A stretch of DNA of 64,000 bases, taken from the NCBI GenBank assembly GCA_963921195.1, contig OY992540.1, positions 73,335,337-73,399,336 of the forward strand, given 5' to 3'. The translations under genes were made by a program, and so were the position numbers. Below are positions 35,679 through 47,100 of this stretch, piece after piece; within the stretch, counting starts at the first letter, position 1, and each line of letters begins with the position of its first letter. The notes below the pieces were generated by a model. That model saw only the letters and a list, made by a program, of their open reading frames with translations. It was not told where the DNA came from and ran no database searches. Origin of the DNA: Pegoplata infirma (Eukaryota > Arthropoda > Insecta > Diptera > Anthomyiidae).

Positions 35679-35915
35679 TATACTTTAATTATACCCTACA
35701 CCACACTGTGGTTCAGGGTTTGTGCTGATGTTTTACCAAAAAATCTAGTGATTTTACACGGCTATTCTCGTAAAACATGGGGTAGGTAAAATTCTCGTAA
35801 AATTACGAGGATTTCTTCGTTATTTTGAATGCGCCAAAAATTGGTAAAATAACAAATTTTTTGAAAAAAAAAATGGTTTTAAATCCGGAAAAAAAAATGG
35901 TAAACTTACAAGAAA

Positions 35916-36625
35916 CGAGTGAGAGTGTTAAATTCGGCTGTGCCGAATCTATTATACCCTCCAACATGTAAAAAAATTAAAAAAAAAAAATTGACAAGGT
36001 CGTTGTTTTAAGGGGGGCGGCAAGCTAGGGGGAGGGGTCGGTGAGCTGGGGTGACTCCTTGGCCCTCATGGTATATGTTTACAAGTTCATTTTTGTCTGC
36101 TTTGTGCACTTAAGTACTATAGTTTTATAATTATTTAAATTATTTTTTATCCACGCCCTTGAAAGAGGGGCGAGGCAAAAAAAAAAACGAAATTGTTTAG
36201 TCCCCTGGGTCAAAGCGCAGGACTTTAAACTTCTACGAACATATAAATGTCTCATTTGGTTCACAAAAATACAAAAAAACATCTAAAAAATTTGCATTTT
36301 TAAGAGGTTGGTTTAGTTCTTCAAGGGGGAACTTTTTTCCCCCTAGTCCGATTTGGCCCATTTCCGAACTTAACCTGCCTAGGACCATAAGACATACTTA
36401 TGCCAAACTTGAGGGTATAGCTCTTTTATTTTGGACTGCATCGTGTTAACTACAGACGGACGGACGGACAGACGGACGGACGGACGGACATCGCTAAAAT
36501 GTCTTAGAATCGATCACTGATCAATAATATATATACTTTATGGGGTCCCCGACCGATATTTCGATGCGTTACACACGGAATGACAAAGTGAGTATACCCC
36601 CATACTGTAGTTGGAGGGTATAAAA
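35916..36625 (+). repeat. mini-me repeat type I
   Basis: Head cgagtgagagtgttaaattc, a longer body with aggggcgaggc words, (GACG)n at 36459-36489, tail ggagggtata. Confidence 0.85.
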
Positions 36626-36805
36626 ATGGTAAATATGTTTAAAAAAATGGTAAATTTACAAACCAAAATGGTAAATGTAAAAAAAAAAAATTTTTTTTGT
36701 TAAACAACATAAATCGTCGTAATAAAATCATTTTTGTAAAATAACTTTTTTTTTTTTGTAAATTAACTAGAATCCTCGTTATAAATTTTTCACAATTTTG
36801 TCAAC

Positions 36806-37502
36806 TTTTATACCCTCAAACTACAGTATGGGGGTATACTCACTTTGTCATTCCGTGTGTAACGCATCAAAATATCCGTCTAGGACCCATAAAGTTTATA
36901 TATTTATGATCAGTGATCGATTCTAAGACATTCTAGCGATGTCCGTCCGTCCGTCTGTCTGTCCGTCCGTCTGTAGTTAACACGATGCAGTCCAAAATAA
37001 AAGAGCTAAACTCCCACCATTTGGCACGAATATGTCTTATGTTCCTAGGCAGGTTAAGTTCGTAAATGAGCAAAATCGGACCAGGGAAAAAAAAGTTCCC
37101 CCTTGAAGAACTAAACCGACCTCTGAAAAATACCATATTTTTACATGTTTTTTTGGGTTTTTGTTTAACAAATGCAACATTTTTATGCCCCAATAAGTTC
37201 AAAGACCTGCATTTGGACCCAGAGAATTAGAAAATGCCCTTTTTTCGGTCCGCCCCTCTTTTATGGGCGTGGAATAAAACATTTTTTTTAAATAATGATA
37301 ATCTTGTATTTCTTTAGTGCAAAAAGCATAAGAATAGATTTTTAAACACATATTCGAGGAGAAATTTTCCCCCCAATTACCACTACCGACCCCATGACCC
37401 CCCCCAAAAAAAAAAAAAAAAAAAAGCGCCCCTGCATTTTTTTTGCATGTTGGAGGGTATAACAGATTCGGCACAGCCGAATTTAACACTCTTACTAGTT
37501 TT
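36806..37502 (-). repeat. mini-me repeat type I, inverted
   Basis: Opposite orientation to its neighbour at 35916. Contains gtgcaaaaagcataagaat, later used here as an empty-site reference for the nested pair at 43109. Confidence 0.85.
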
Positions 37503-38627
37503 TAAATATTTTTCAATAAAAAAAAATTTTGTGCGGGACTTTTTATTTTTTTTTTTTTAAAAAATATAAAATTTACAAAAAAAAAAAAAATGTTTTTTTT
37601 TTTTTGTTATACAACATAAATCCTCGTATATCATAATTTTTGTAAAATAACAGTTTTTTTTTGTAAATCAACTAGAATACTCGTAATAAAAACTTTGTTG
37701 TAAAATTACAGTTTTTTTATGTAAAATAAACATTTAAAATGGTAATTAAAATACAACTACGAAAATAAATTTGTAAAATTACCAATAAAACTGTAGTTTT
37801 CGTTTGAGCAAAGTACAAGATTTTTTGTTAAAAGACAAGGAAAATTGTTAAATATTGGTAGAACGGGATTACAAGGAATTTTCCAGTTTTTTTTTTTTTT
37901 TGAGTGTAACTACCCGAAATATTAGTCCTAGACCTTGAAGTATACCGATCGACTCAGAATCACTTTTTGAGTCGATTTAGCGATGTCCGTCCGTCTGTCT
38001 GTCTCTTTATGTAAACGTTGTAAACACGATACAGGTCGCAATTTAAAAATAATTGACTTGAAATTTAAAACTTAAGCCTTTTTTTGGCCCAAGGACGAAG
38101 CCTATTAAAACTGAAAAAAAAAATCGGTCCATATTTAGACTCTAATAACCGTATTATAATAGGTGTATAAACGTGTTTTGCCTTCACAAATTACCATTCC
38201 ATATTTAAAAAAAAAAAAAACGGACCAGTTCTTCTTGTAGCACCCATACAAACCACCTTCTTGATTTTCATATAAATATCTCAAATTTCATAAAAATCGA
38301 AAATATTTAATTAAAATTTTGTTTGTGTATGTTAAACGCGTACTTTAAAAACCTTATCAAATCCGATTATCATGGGATCATTTTTGGACTTAGGCACCAT
38401 GTGAAAATTTCGCCTGATATTCAGTAAAGGCGGTTTATTGGCAACAAATCGAAGGCTATTTCATTCAAATTAGATTTGCGAGTCTTTTTTACACTTATAC
38501 AAGATTTGACAAAATATAGATCTAATCGGTCGGTCCATGTTTGAAATACGGACCCATTTTCCGGGAAACTCTGGTGTAGGGTATTATATGGTCGGTCTTG
38601 ATCGACTATAACTTTATTACTTGTTTT

Positions 38628-39127
38628 TTTTTTCTAGTCCCATCCATGATACAAAATCTTGTTCCACAGTGTTATAATTAGACCATTTTTGGACACAGTC
38701 CTCATATAAAAATTAGATTTTTATATGGGGACTGTGGACCGATTTCCAGTTACATCGGTCTAAAACAACAACAATAACAATTGGATTAAATTTCGTATGT
38801 GTGATAATAAATTTAGGTTGTTCCAACCGGTATTTCTGGTTGTTCCAACCGGTCATTTGGTTGTTACAACTACATTTCGGTTGTCACAACCGAATTTCGT
38901 TTGTCATAAACGTATTTAGGTTATGACAACCTCATGACAGGTTACAAATACCTCTTAAATGAAGTTAGGATATTCACTGTTGTGGCAACCGGATTTGTTA
39001 TGTCAGTGAAATTAAAAATCGAACAAAAGACAGATGGACTTGGGATCAATTTTCCGAAATACACTGGTGTAAGAAATTGTAAGAAAATATGGTCGGTCTC
39101 TACAGACAATAATTATCTTACTTGTTA
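38628..39127 (+). repeat. mini-me type II fragment with ggttgt palindromic words
   Basis: Ends aatatggtcggtctctacag...cttacttgtt like the type II terminus. At 38815-38990 it contains a run of ggttgttccaacc-type palindromes (ggttgtcacaaccg and variants), probably another MITE with word-saturated arms. Confidence 0.5.
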
Positions 39128-39430
39128 AGATTGCAGTAATCAATATGAAATCGGTTTTAAAACAGCTTCCATTAGAAAACCTTTTTATTTTTTTTTTTTA
39201 ATTTTTTTGGATTAATTGTTTAAATTTTATTTATTAAATATATTATTTGTGCAAGCAAGGTCATTAACAATTATTGTAATTAAACAGCTGAATTGTGTTA
39301 AGTTATTGAACCGAAAGCTGTCAAAATGCCACTTGTCAAAAAATATGTTTCAATAAAATTTGCGGAAGTTAACTTTTCGAGTCTAAATTGGTTGAGAACT
39401 CATATTAAATTAATTTTTGAATAACCAGTA
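39128..39430 (+). promoter_or_regulatory. Presumed original upstream region of the cysteine-rich gene
   Basis: Sequence between the last type II repeat and the split TATA region, with no transposon signature. It is now separated from the gene by the 1.6-kb hAT insertion. No specific binding site can be named. Confidence 0.35.
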
Positions 39431-39439
39431 TATAAATAC
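39431..39439 (+). promoter_or_regulatory. TATA region, upstream copy of the target duplication
   Basis: tataaatac, preceded by ccagta, forms TATATAAATA. It is the outer half of the core promoter split by the hAT-like element. The gene-side copy is ataaataa at 41040-41047. Confidence 0.5.
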
Positions 39440-41039
39440 CAGCGTTTAAATTACTACGAAGAAAGTAGCTAAAACAACCAAAATTGACAATATGTGTAGT
39501 TATAAAAACAAACAATATGTAAATCATACAATTGCTTAAAACTACTAATACTTGCACATTTCTGTTTTTGTAGCGAGAGCTTACGATTGTTTTTAAAAAT
39601 GAATAAGTAGCAAATAAAACAAAAACATTAGAATTGTGTAGCCTACAAGTAGCCTACAAATTATTTTTGGTAGCCTACCTGTAGCCTACAAATTATTTTT
39701 GGTAGCCTACAAATATTGTTTTTGTAGCCTACAAAGAGAAAATTGAATAAAACTATAACACACACACACTTATCTTGTTTAACATAACTGTTTTATTTTA
39801 ATGTGTATAAAGAATTGGGTTGGATTGTTTAAATGTAAAATTATAATTCAACTTCTCAAAAAAAAAACTTTGGCAAACATTGTTGTGGTGTACCCTTGTC
39901 ATTAAAAGTAGAGATGGGCACATGAGCAGATTAGAACGTGATTCACGCGTGACCACGCTTGAGTGTGACTTAATTCGATTTTACTCACGTGAGTGTGAGT
40001 GGAGAAAAAAATTGCGTGAGTGAGTGTGCGTGAGTAAGATTTTTGCGTGAGTGTGCGTGAGTCGATTTTTTAAGTTTCGCTGAACTTTAAATTTTGTTGA
40101 AAATTTTAAAAGATTTTTCAAATTTTAGTTCTTAAATTTTTTTTTATTAATAAGAGTTTCGTGAGTGTGAGTCAACGTGAGTGTGAGTGAAGCTTGAGTG
40201 AGTGCACGTGAGTGTGAGTTGTATTAAATTTACTCACGTGATTGTGAGTAGACAAAATTTGCTCGTAAGCGAGTGTGCGTGATTCAAAAATTCCTGTCGC
40301 GAGCGTGAGTGAGTGTGAGTCAAAAATCACTCACGCGCCCATCTCTAATTAAACCCATGTTTTGTGTATTTTTCAACACGTGAATTTTCGAAAAACCCAA
40401 TGTAGAGATGGGTGCTTGAGTGGATTTTGACTCACACTCACTCACGCTCACGCAAAAATAATCGAATCACTCACGCAATTTTTTTATTCACGCTCACTCA
40501 CTATTTACTTGAGTAATAAAAATCTTACACACGCTCATCTTGCTCATAACTTCTGAGCGTCTAGACCGATAATATTAAAATCGCGTACATATTCGAAAAT
40601 ATCGAAAAATTACAAATTTTTCTATATTTTTTTGACCAAAATTAAAAGAATTTTTTTTTTTAATTATTATTATTCTTTTTTCGATGTTGTATTCATTTTA
40701 CACCATCTTAACGATATTTTTAATATGATCACGTTTTTATATTGCTACATTTGTTTACAATGTGAAGGTAGTAATACTGTAGTAATACTGTAGTAATACT
40801 GTAGTAATACTGTAGCCTAAAAATATACTACTGTAGTATATTTGTAGCCTACAAATATACTACTGTATTATATTTGTAGGCTACAACAATAAATTTTTTT
40901 TTTTCATGTTGTTGTAGTTTAAGCAAACACAAAAAAGAAAAGTAAACAAAAGCTATAACTTATAATATTGAAATTGTTTGAAGTGATATGAAAAGCAAAA
41001 GCAAAAAAACGGGTAGCTAACGTAGCCTTTCAAACGCTG
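39440..41039. mobile_element. hAT-like element inserted in the TATA box of the cysteine-rich gene
   Basis: The inverted ends CAGCGTTTAAATTACTACG (39440) and the complement of CAGCGTTTGAAAGGCTACG (to 41039) are flanked by ataaatac and ataaataa, an 8-bp duplication with one mismatch. Subterminal regions repeat tgtagcctacaaa (39640-39740, 40795-40890). A further MITE (39909-40347) and a partial one (from 40403) are nested inside. No transposase is present. It ends 67 bp before the start codon at 41107. Confidence 0.8.
39909..40347. mobile_element. hAT-like MITE, word gtgagtgtgagt, nested
   Basis: The ends TAGAGATGGGC and GCCCATCTCTA are flanked by attaaaag and attaaacc (6 of 8 positions identical). 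The interior is dominated by gtgagtgtgagt/actcacg words. A second, truncated copy with the same end starts at 40403 and decays before 40610. Confidence 0.75.
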
Positions 41040-41075
41040 ATAAATAATGGGATGACTTTTATGAATTTCACAGTT
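41040..41075 (+). promoter_or_regulatory. Gene-side core promoter (ATAAATAA) and possible initiator
   Basis: The gene-side copy of the duplicated target keeps gataaataatg, with a possible initiator tttcacagtt at 41067-41076, about 27 bp downstream. This spacing fits a fly TATA promoter and would give a leader of about 35 nt. Inferred only from position. Confidence 0.4.
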
Positions 41076-41106
41076 ATATTAAGTTTTAACAACAGCTAAA
41101 ATAAGA

Positions 41107-41122
41107 ATGACATTTTTACTCG
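41107..41122 (+). CDS. Exon 1 of the cysteine-rich gene
   Basis: Sixteen nucleotides coding MTFLL plus one base. The donor is G|GTAGAA and joins the next exon to give LLGTIAILL. An alternative ATG exon at 40988-41012 is also in phase but lies inside the hAT element and makes a worse signal peptide. Confidence 0.7.
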
Positions 41123-44100
41123 GTAGAAATAATTTTTTGTTTTTAATTGAAAACTAAAAATATTAATAAATTACTTTAATTTTTCTACAGGAACTATTGC
41201 CATTTTGCTAATACACTTAGCTATTACCCAGGCAAGGCCGGGCGATGTTTTTCTAAGCTATACAGATGCACCAGCCGTCTGTCCACTAAAACCTGACTGT
41301 GGCATGACCTTAGACAAAGTACTATGTCGTTACTTTTTTTCAGATTGTTACCGGAAAAAACTTAATTGTATTAGACATGCAAATCCCGAATCTCGTAAGT
41401 ATTTCACAATGATTTTTTTTTTTTTAATAAGTTTAAGAGTTTCTAAAGGAATATTTTTTCAACTATTCCATAGAATATGCCAAAGCTAGCTCAAGTGAAT
41501 GTGATGGAATTCCAGTGACCAAGACGGGTATTTGTAAATCCGGCTGTCCATGCACAGATGCCTGTGATGAGTCCTCACCCCCAGAGGATAATGTGTGTGC
41601 AGAAGATTTTTCCACTGGCAAATGTACACTATATGAAAACATTTGTAAATTTAAGAAGGATGTATGTTCAAAAAAGATAGGTAAAATCTATATTAAGCAT
41701 TCCATGCCAAAGTGCACAATTTTAGACTTGACCCCTTTTGTTTTCGCTCATTATACCCTACAATACTCTGTGGTACACGGTATAATGAGTTTGTGGTGAT
41801 GTTTGTAACTACCAAAAATATTGGTCCAAGAGCCACCTTTAAGTATACCGATCGACACAGAATCACTTTTTGAGACGATTAAACGATGTCCGTCCGTCTG
41901 TCTGTCCGTCCATGTAAACGTGGTGCGCACGAAACGGGCCGCTATTTTTAACCGATTCGTCTGAAATTTGAAACTTAAGCTTCTTTTGACCCATGGACGC
42001 TATTGAAATTGGACAAATTCGGTATAAAAAAAATAAAAAATAACTTGCGTTGCGACCGGTTGTCAAAAAGTTAAACCTGAACAAATATATGAAGCAAGTT
42101 ACAATACAAAAGTTGAAAACGCATAGAATTCAAAAAAATTTAAAAATATTCACCTCTCAGTGCGTTCAATGAATTTTTTTGACAATTTGTTTTTGTTATG
42201 TTTTTATTTGAATTAAACAACATTTTTTTTTAAATAAATTTTCACAAAAATTTTGAAAAATTATAAAAATATATTTAAATTTAATTACATAACTATAATA
42301 CAATTTGTGAAAAAGGTGAAGATTTGAAAAATATTTGTGCCATCCGATCCGTTTTCACCTCTTCTTGCTTACTATGCGTTAAAAAATCCAAGTTACATAG
42401 TAAGTGCGTTAAATGCGGCAGTCTTGCATAAATATCTCGCTATTTATTTACTTTTTTGCACTTATATTTAATTTTTTTATTCCTAGTAATTATATTTTTT
42501 ATTATACCCTCCAACAACAGTATGGGGGTATACTCACTTTGTCATTCCGTGTGTAACGCATCGAAATATCGGTCTAGGACCCCACAAAGTATATATATTA
42601 TTAATCAGTGATCGATTCTAAGACATTCTAGCGATGTCCGTCTGTCTGTCCGTTTGTCCGTCCGTACGTCCGTCCGTCCGTCCGTCCGTCTATCCGTCCG
42701 TACGTCCGTCCGTCCGTCCGTCTATCCGTCCGTCCGTCTGTGGAAGACACGATACAGTCCAAAATTAAAGTGATAGACTCCTGAAATTTGGCACATATAT
42801 GTCTTATGTTCACAGACTGGTTAAGTTCGGAGATGGGCAAAATCGGACCAGGGGGGAAAAAGTTCCCCCTTGAAGAACTAAACCAACCTCTGAAAAATAT
42901 CATATTTTTACATGACTTCTTATGTTTTTGTTAAACAAATCCAACATTTTTATGCTACAAGAAGTTCATGGTCCTGCATTTGGACCCACAGAATTAGAAA
43001 ATATCGTTTTACGGTCCGCCCCCCCCCTTTTATGGGCGTGGAATAATTTTTTTTTTTTTTTATATAATAATAAATTTGTATTTCTTTAGTGCAAAAAGCA
43101 TAAGAATTATTTTTATACCCTCCAACCACAGTATGGGGGTATACTCACTTTGTCATTCCGTGTGTAACGCATCGAAATATCGGTCTAGGACCCCATAAAT
43201 TATATATATTATTGATCAGTGATCGATTTTAAGACATTCTAGCGATGTCCGTCTGTCCGTCCGTCCGTCCGTCTGTGGAAGACACGATACAGTCCAAAGT
43301 AAAAGAGCTAGACTCCTGAAATTTGGCACGAATATGTCTTATAGTATTGGCCTGGTTAAGTTCGAACATGGGCAAAATCGGTTCAGGGGGAAAAAATTTC
43401 CCCTCTTAAGAACTAAAAAACCCTCTAAAAAAAGCCATTTTTTATAGGTTTTTTTGTACTTTTGCTTAGCAAACGAAACATTGTTGTGTCAAAAGAAGTT
43501 CAAAGTCTTGCAGTTGGATCCAGGAAGGTTGTGTCCAACCGACTTTACCCCCCCCCCCCCAAAAAAAAAAAAGACGCCCTGTTTTTTTTACGTGTTGGAG
43601 GGTATAAAAGATTCGGCACAGGTGAATTTAACACTCTCACTTGTTTTTTAACACTTAGTCGAGAGTAATTGTGCCCCGCAATTACCACTACCGACTCCCC
43701 CCCCCCCAAAAAAAGAAGACGCCCCTGCATTTTTTTTTTTATTTATTTGCATGTTGGAGGGTACTTATAAAAGATTCGGCACAGCCGAATTTAACACTCT
43801 TACTTGTTTTTCTATTTAAATTTTGTAGAAATTTATAAAAAAAATATTATTTATTTTAAAAAGAAAATACAAAAAAGAGAATTGTCAAAAAAAATGTTTA
43901 GGACGCAAAGAGTGGTGAATATTTTTAAAATTTTTTGAGTTCTATGCGTTTTGAACTTTTGTATTGTAACTTGATTCATTCATTTATTCAGTTTTAACTT
44001 TTTGACAACCGGACGCAAAGCAAGTTTGTTCCTATGCACTTCCACCTTTAGCCCCATACAAACGTCCCCTTTAGATATGGGTCAAATGACCCTAACAACC

Positions 44101-47100
44101 GTAATGACAAGAAACACTTGTAACTTTTATTTTTTTCAACGTCGTATTTGACAAGAATTTCTTGTAATTTTAAAAGATTTTTACCAATAATTTTGTAATT
44201 TTACATGCATTTTACCAATAAAATTGTAAATTTACAATTTTTTTTGACGCGATAAAACTTACAATGAGGTCTCGCGATTTTATTAGATTTTTTGCTAACT
44301 CCTATTTTACACTCAAAAAAATTAACTGGTAAAACGCCTGGTAAAATGCCTTGTAATCCCGTTCTACCAATACTTAACAATTTTCCTTGTTTTTTAACAA
44401 AAAATCTTGTACTTTGCTGAAACGAGAATTACAGTTTTATTGGTAATTTTACAAGTTTATTTTCGTAATTTTATTCTACCATTTTGAAAGGTTATTTTAC
44501 AAAAAAAAACTGTAATTTTACAACAAATTTTTTATTACGAGGATTCTAGTTGAATAACAAAAAAACTGTTATTTTTCAAAAATTATATTATACGAGGATT
44601 TATGTTCCGGACAATTTTTATTTTTTTTTATTAAAAAATATTTTAAAAAAAAGTTGACAAAATTTTGAAAAATTTATTACGAGGATTCTAGTTAATTTAC
44701 AAAAAAAACACAGTTATTTTACAAATATGATTTTATTACGAGGATTTATGTTGTTTAACAAAAATTTTTTTTTGTAAATGTACCATTTTGGTTTGTAAAT
44801 TTACCATTTTTTTAAACATATTTACCATTTTTTCTTGTAAGTTTACCATTTTTTTCCCGGCTTTAAAACAATATTTTTACCAATAAAATTGGTTATTTTA
44901 CCAATTATTGGCGCATTCAAAATTACGAGGAAATTCTCGTAATTTTACGAGAATTTTACCTACGTCCTATTTTACGAGAATAGCCTCGTAAAATCACGAG
45001 ATTTTTTGGTAACTTTACAAGGTTTTTTTTTTGAGTGTAGTTCGATAAATGATTTTTGGCCAAGATTTCGGTTCAAATTACCTACTGTGCATTTTCGGAC
45101 TAAAGCATAGTACTCTGTTCGATTTCACGGAAAAAAATCTGTCAAACTCCATATAAAAAAATAAGTTTTGGCAACGCGAGTAATTATCGGGAAATTGTTA
45201 AAAAAGTTTTCACGCAATTTTATTATTCAAGACAATTTTAATTGCCGTGAAAAAGTGACATTTCAGTTTTGTTATGATAATTTCTTTCTTAAATTGCCAA
45301 AAGTTGTTGATTTATAAATGTTTTATTGCGATTTGAGGCGTTTAAGTGAAATTTTCGCCGTAATTAACAGAGTACTATGCTTTAGGCACCATATGAAAAT
45401 TTCGCCCAATATTCACTTAAAGCGGTTTATTGGCAACAAATAGAAGCATATTTCACTCAAATTTGATTTGTGAGTGTTTTCTACACTTATTTAAGATTTG
45501 ATAAATGACAGACCCAATCGGTCCATGTTTGTATTTGGGATTAATTTTTCGGGAAATGGTGTAGGGTATTATATGATCGTTCTTGACCGACTATAATTTT
45601 CTTACTTGTTTTTTGATATGTTTTCGTACGTATTAAATGCAACTTGTACGCTCATTTTTATACCCTCCAGCCACAGTATGGGGGTATACTCACTTTGCCA
45701 TTCCGTGTGTAACACATCGAAATATATATCGGGGCCCCACAAAGTATACATAATATTGATCCATGATAGAATCTAAGACATTCTAGCGATGTCTGTCCGT
45801 CCGTCCGTCTGTAGAAATAACGATGCAGTCCAAACCAAACGAGCTCGACCCCTGAAATTGAGCAAGAATATCTCTTATGTAACTGGTAAGGTTAAGTTCG
45901 AAGATGGGCAAAATCGAACCAGGGGGAAAAAAGTTTCCCCTTGAAGAACTAAAATGACCCCTGAAAAATACAATATTTTTACGAGTTTTTTTTTAATTTT
46001 TGCTTAACAAATGTAACATTTTTATGCCATATTATGTTCATAGACCTGCGCTTGCCGCCCCCTTAGGGGGCGTGGTTATAGAAATTAATTAAAAATAACG
46101 ATAAAAATTTATTATTTAATATCATAAACAAATAATTTGTAAACACATATAGCGGTGGTAAAGGTGTCCCCCACCGATTCCGAGGACCCTCCCCACCCCC
46201 CTCAAAAAGAAAAGACGCCCCTGCGATTTTTATACCCTCCAACCACAGTATGGGGGTATACTCACTTTGTCATTCCGTGTGTAACACATCGAAATATCGG
46301 TCGGGGACCCCACAAAGTATATATAATATTGATCCATGATAGAATCTATGACATTCTAGCGATGTCCGTCCGTCCGTCTGTAGAAATAACGATGCAGTCC
46401 AAACAAAACTAGCTAGCTCTCTTATGTTACTGGTAAGGTTAAGTTCGAAGATGGGCAAAATCGGACCAGGAGGAAAAAAGTTCTCCCTTGAAGAACTAAA
46501 ATGACCCCTGAAAAATACAATATTTTTACGAGTTTTTTTTTAATTTTTGCTCAACAAATTTTTGTGCCATATTACACTCAAAAGAAAAACTCTGTCAAAA
46601 AATCTGTAAAACGACTTTTAATTTGAATAAGCAATCTTTTAGCAGATTGTTCTGCTGAGAAGCATATTTTTAGTAAAATCTCTGTCATTCAGTTTAAGAA
46701 AATAACAGATATTTTACTATGTTTATACTGATTTTGATTGCTGAATTTCATTATTTTTTCAAGAAATTTTTTTATATAAAAAAAAGCAGAACAGATTGTC
46801 AGCAGATTGCTCTGCTGAAATCAGCAGATTGTTCTGCTGAAATCAGCATATTGTTCTGCTAAAATCAGCAGATTTTTCTGCTAAAATTAGCAGATATTTC
46901 TGCTAAAATCAGATTTCTCTGCTGTCGAACAACACACATGTTTAATAACTAAAACGACAGATAAAAGTATAAGCTTCCGTAGCGTAGTGGTTAAGAAGTG
47001 TACATTCAAATCGGAAGGTGGCGAGTTCGATGCTGGCTGGCACCGTATGTTTTTTTTTTTTTTTCTTGTTATATTTATTCACCTCTTATGACAGATATTT

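Larger units (their letters stand above)
35731..37906. mobile_element. MITE family A, copy 3, containing two mini-me copies
   Basis: The right end TTTTTTGAGTG is followed by TA (37907-37908). The left terminus is deleted (starts ttaccaaaaaatctag). The family sequence is interrupted at 35916-36625 and 36806-37502. Confidence 0.7.
35689..38627 (+). repeat. mini-me type II, split by a MITE with two further insertions
   Basis: Starts ttataccctacaccacactg and reads to gtgctgatgtt at about 35730. It resumes at 37907 with taactacccgaaatattag, runs through the core gatttagcgatgtccgtccg, and ends ggtcggtcttgatcgacta...cttgtttt. The inserted block is a family A MITE, which itself holds two type I mini-me copies. 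Confidence 0.75.
42044..44029. mobile_element. Foldback element with about 230-bp inverted arms, loaded with mini-me copies
   Basis: The outer arm cttgcgttgcgaccggttgt (42043) pairs with acaaccggacgcaaagcaag near 44010-44030, and both arms share tcaaaaagttaaa and acgcatagaa words. No clear target duplication. The mini-me pair 42498-43812 is inside it. Confidence 0.65.
41742..45612 (+). repeat. mini-me type II, split by a foldback element and two MITEs
   Basis: Starts ttataccctacaatactctg, with core ttgagacgattaaacgatgt and GTCC tract at 41888-41912. It ends gatcgttcttgaccgactat...cttacttgtt. Insertions: foldback 42044-44029, MITE A copy 4 at 44310-45037, small MITE 45103-45382. Confidence 0.7.

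Noticed and set aside
40988..41012. Alternative first exon (MKSKSKKT) of the cysteine-rich gene
   Set aside because: It is in phase, but lies inside the terminal part of the hAT element. The ATG at 41107 gives a better signal peptide and the normal 68-bp intron.
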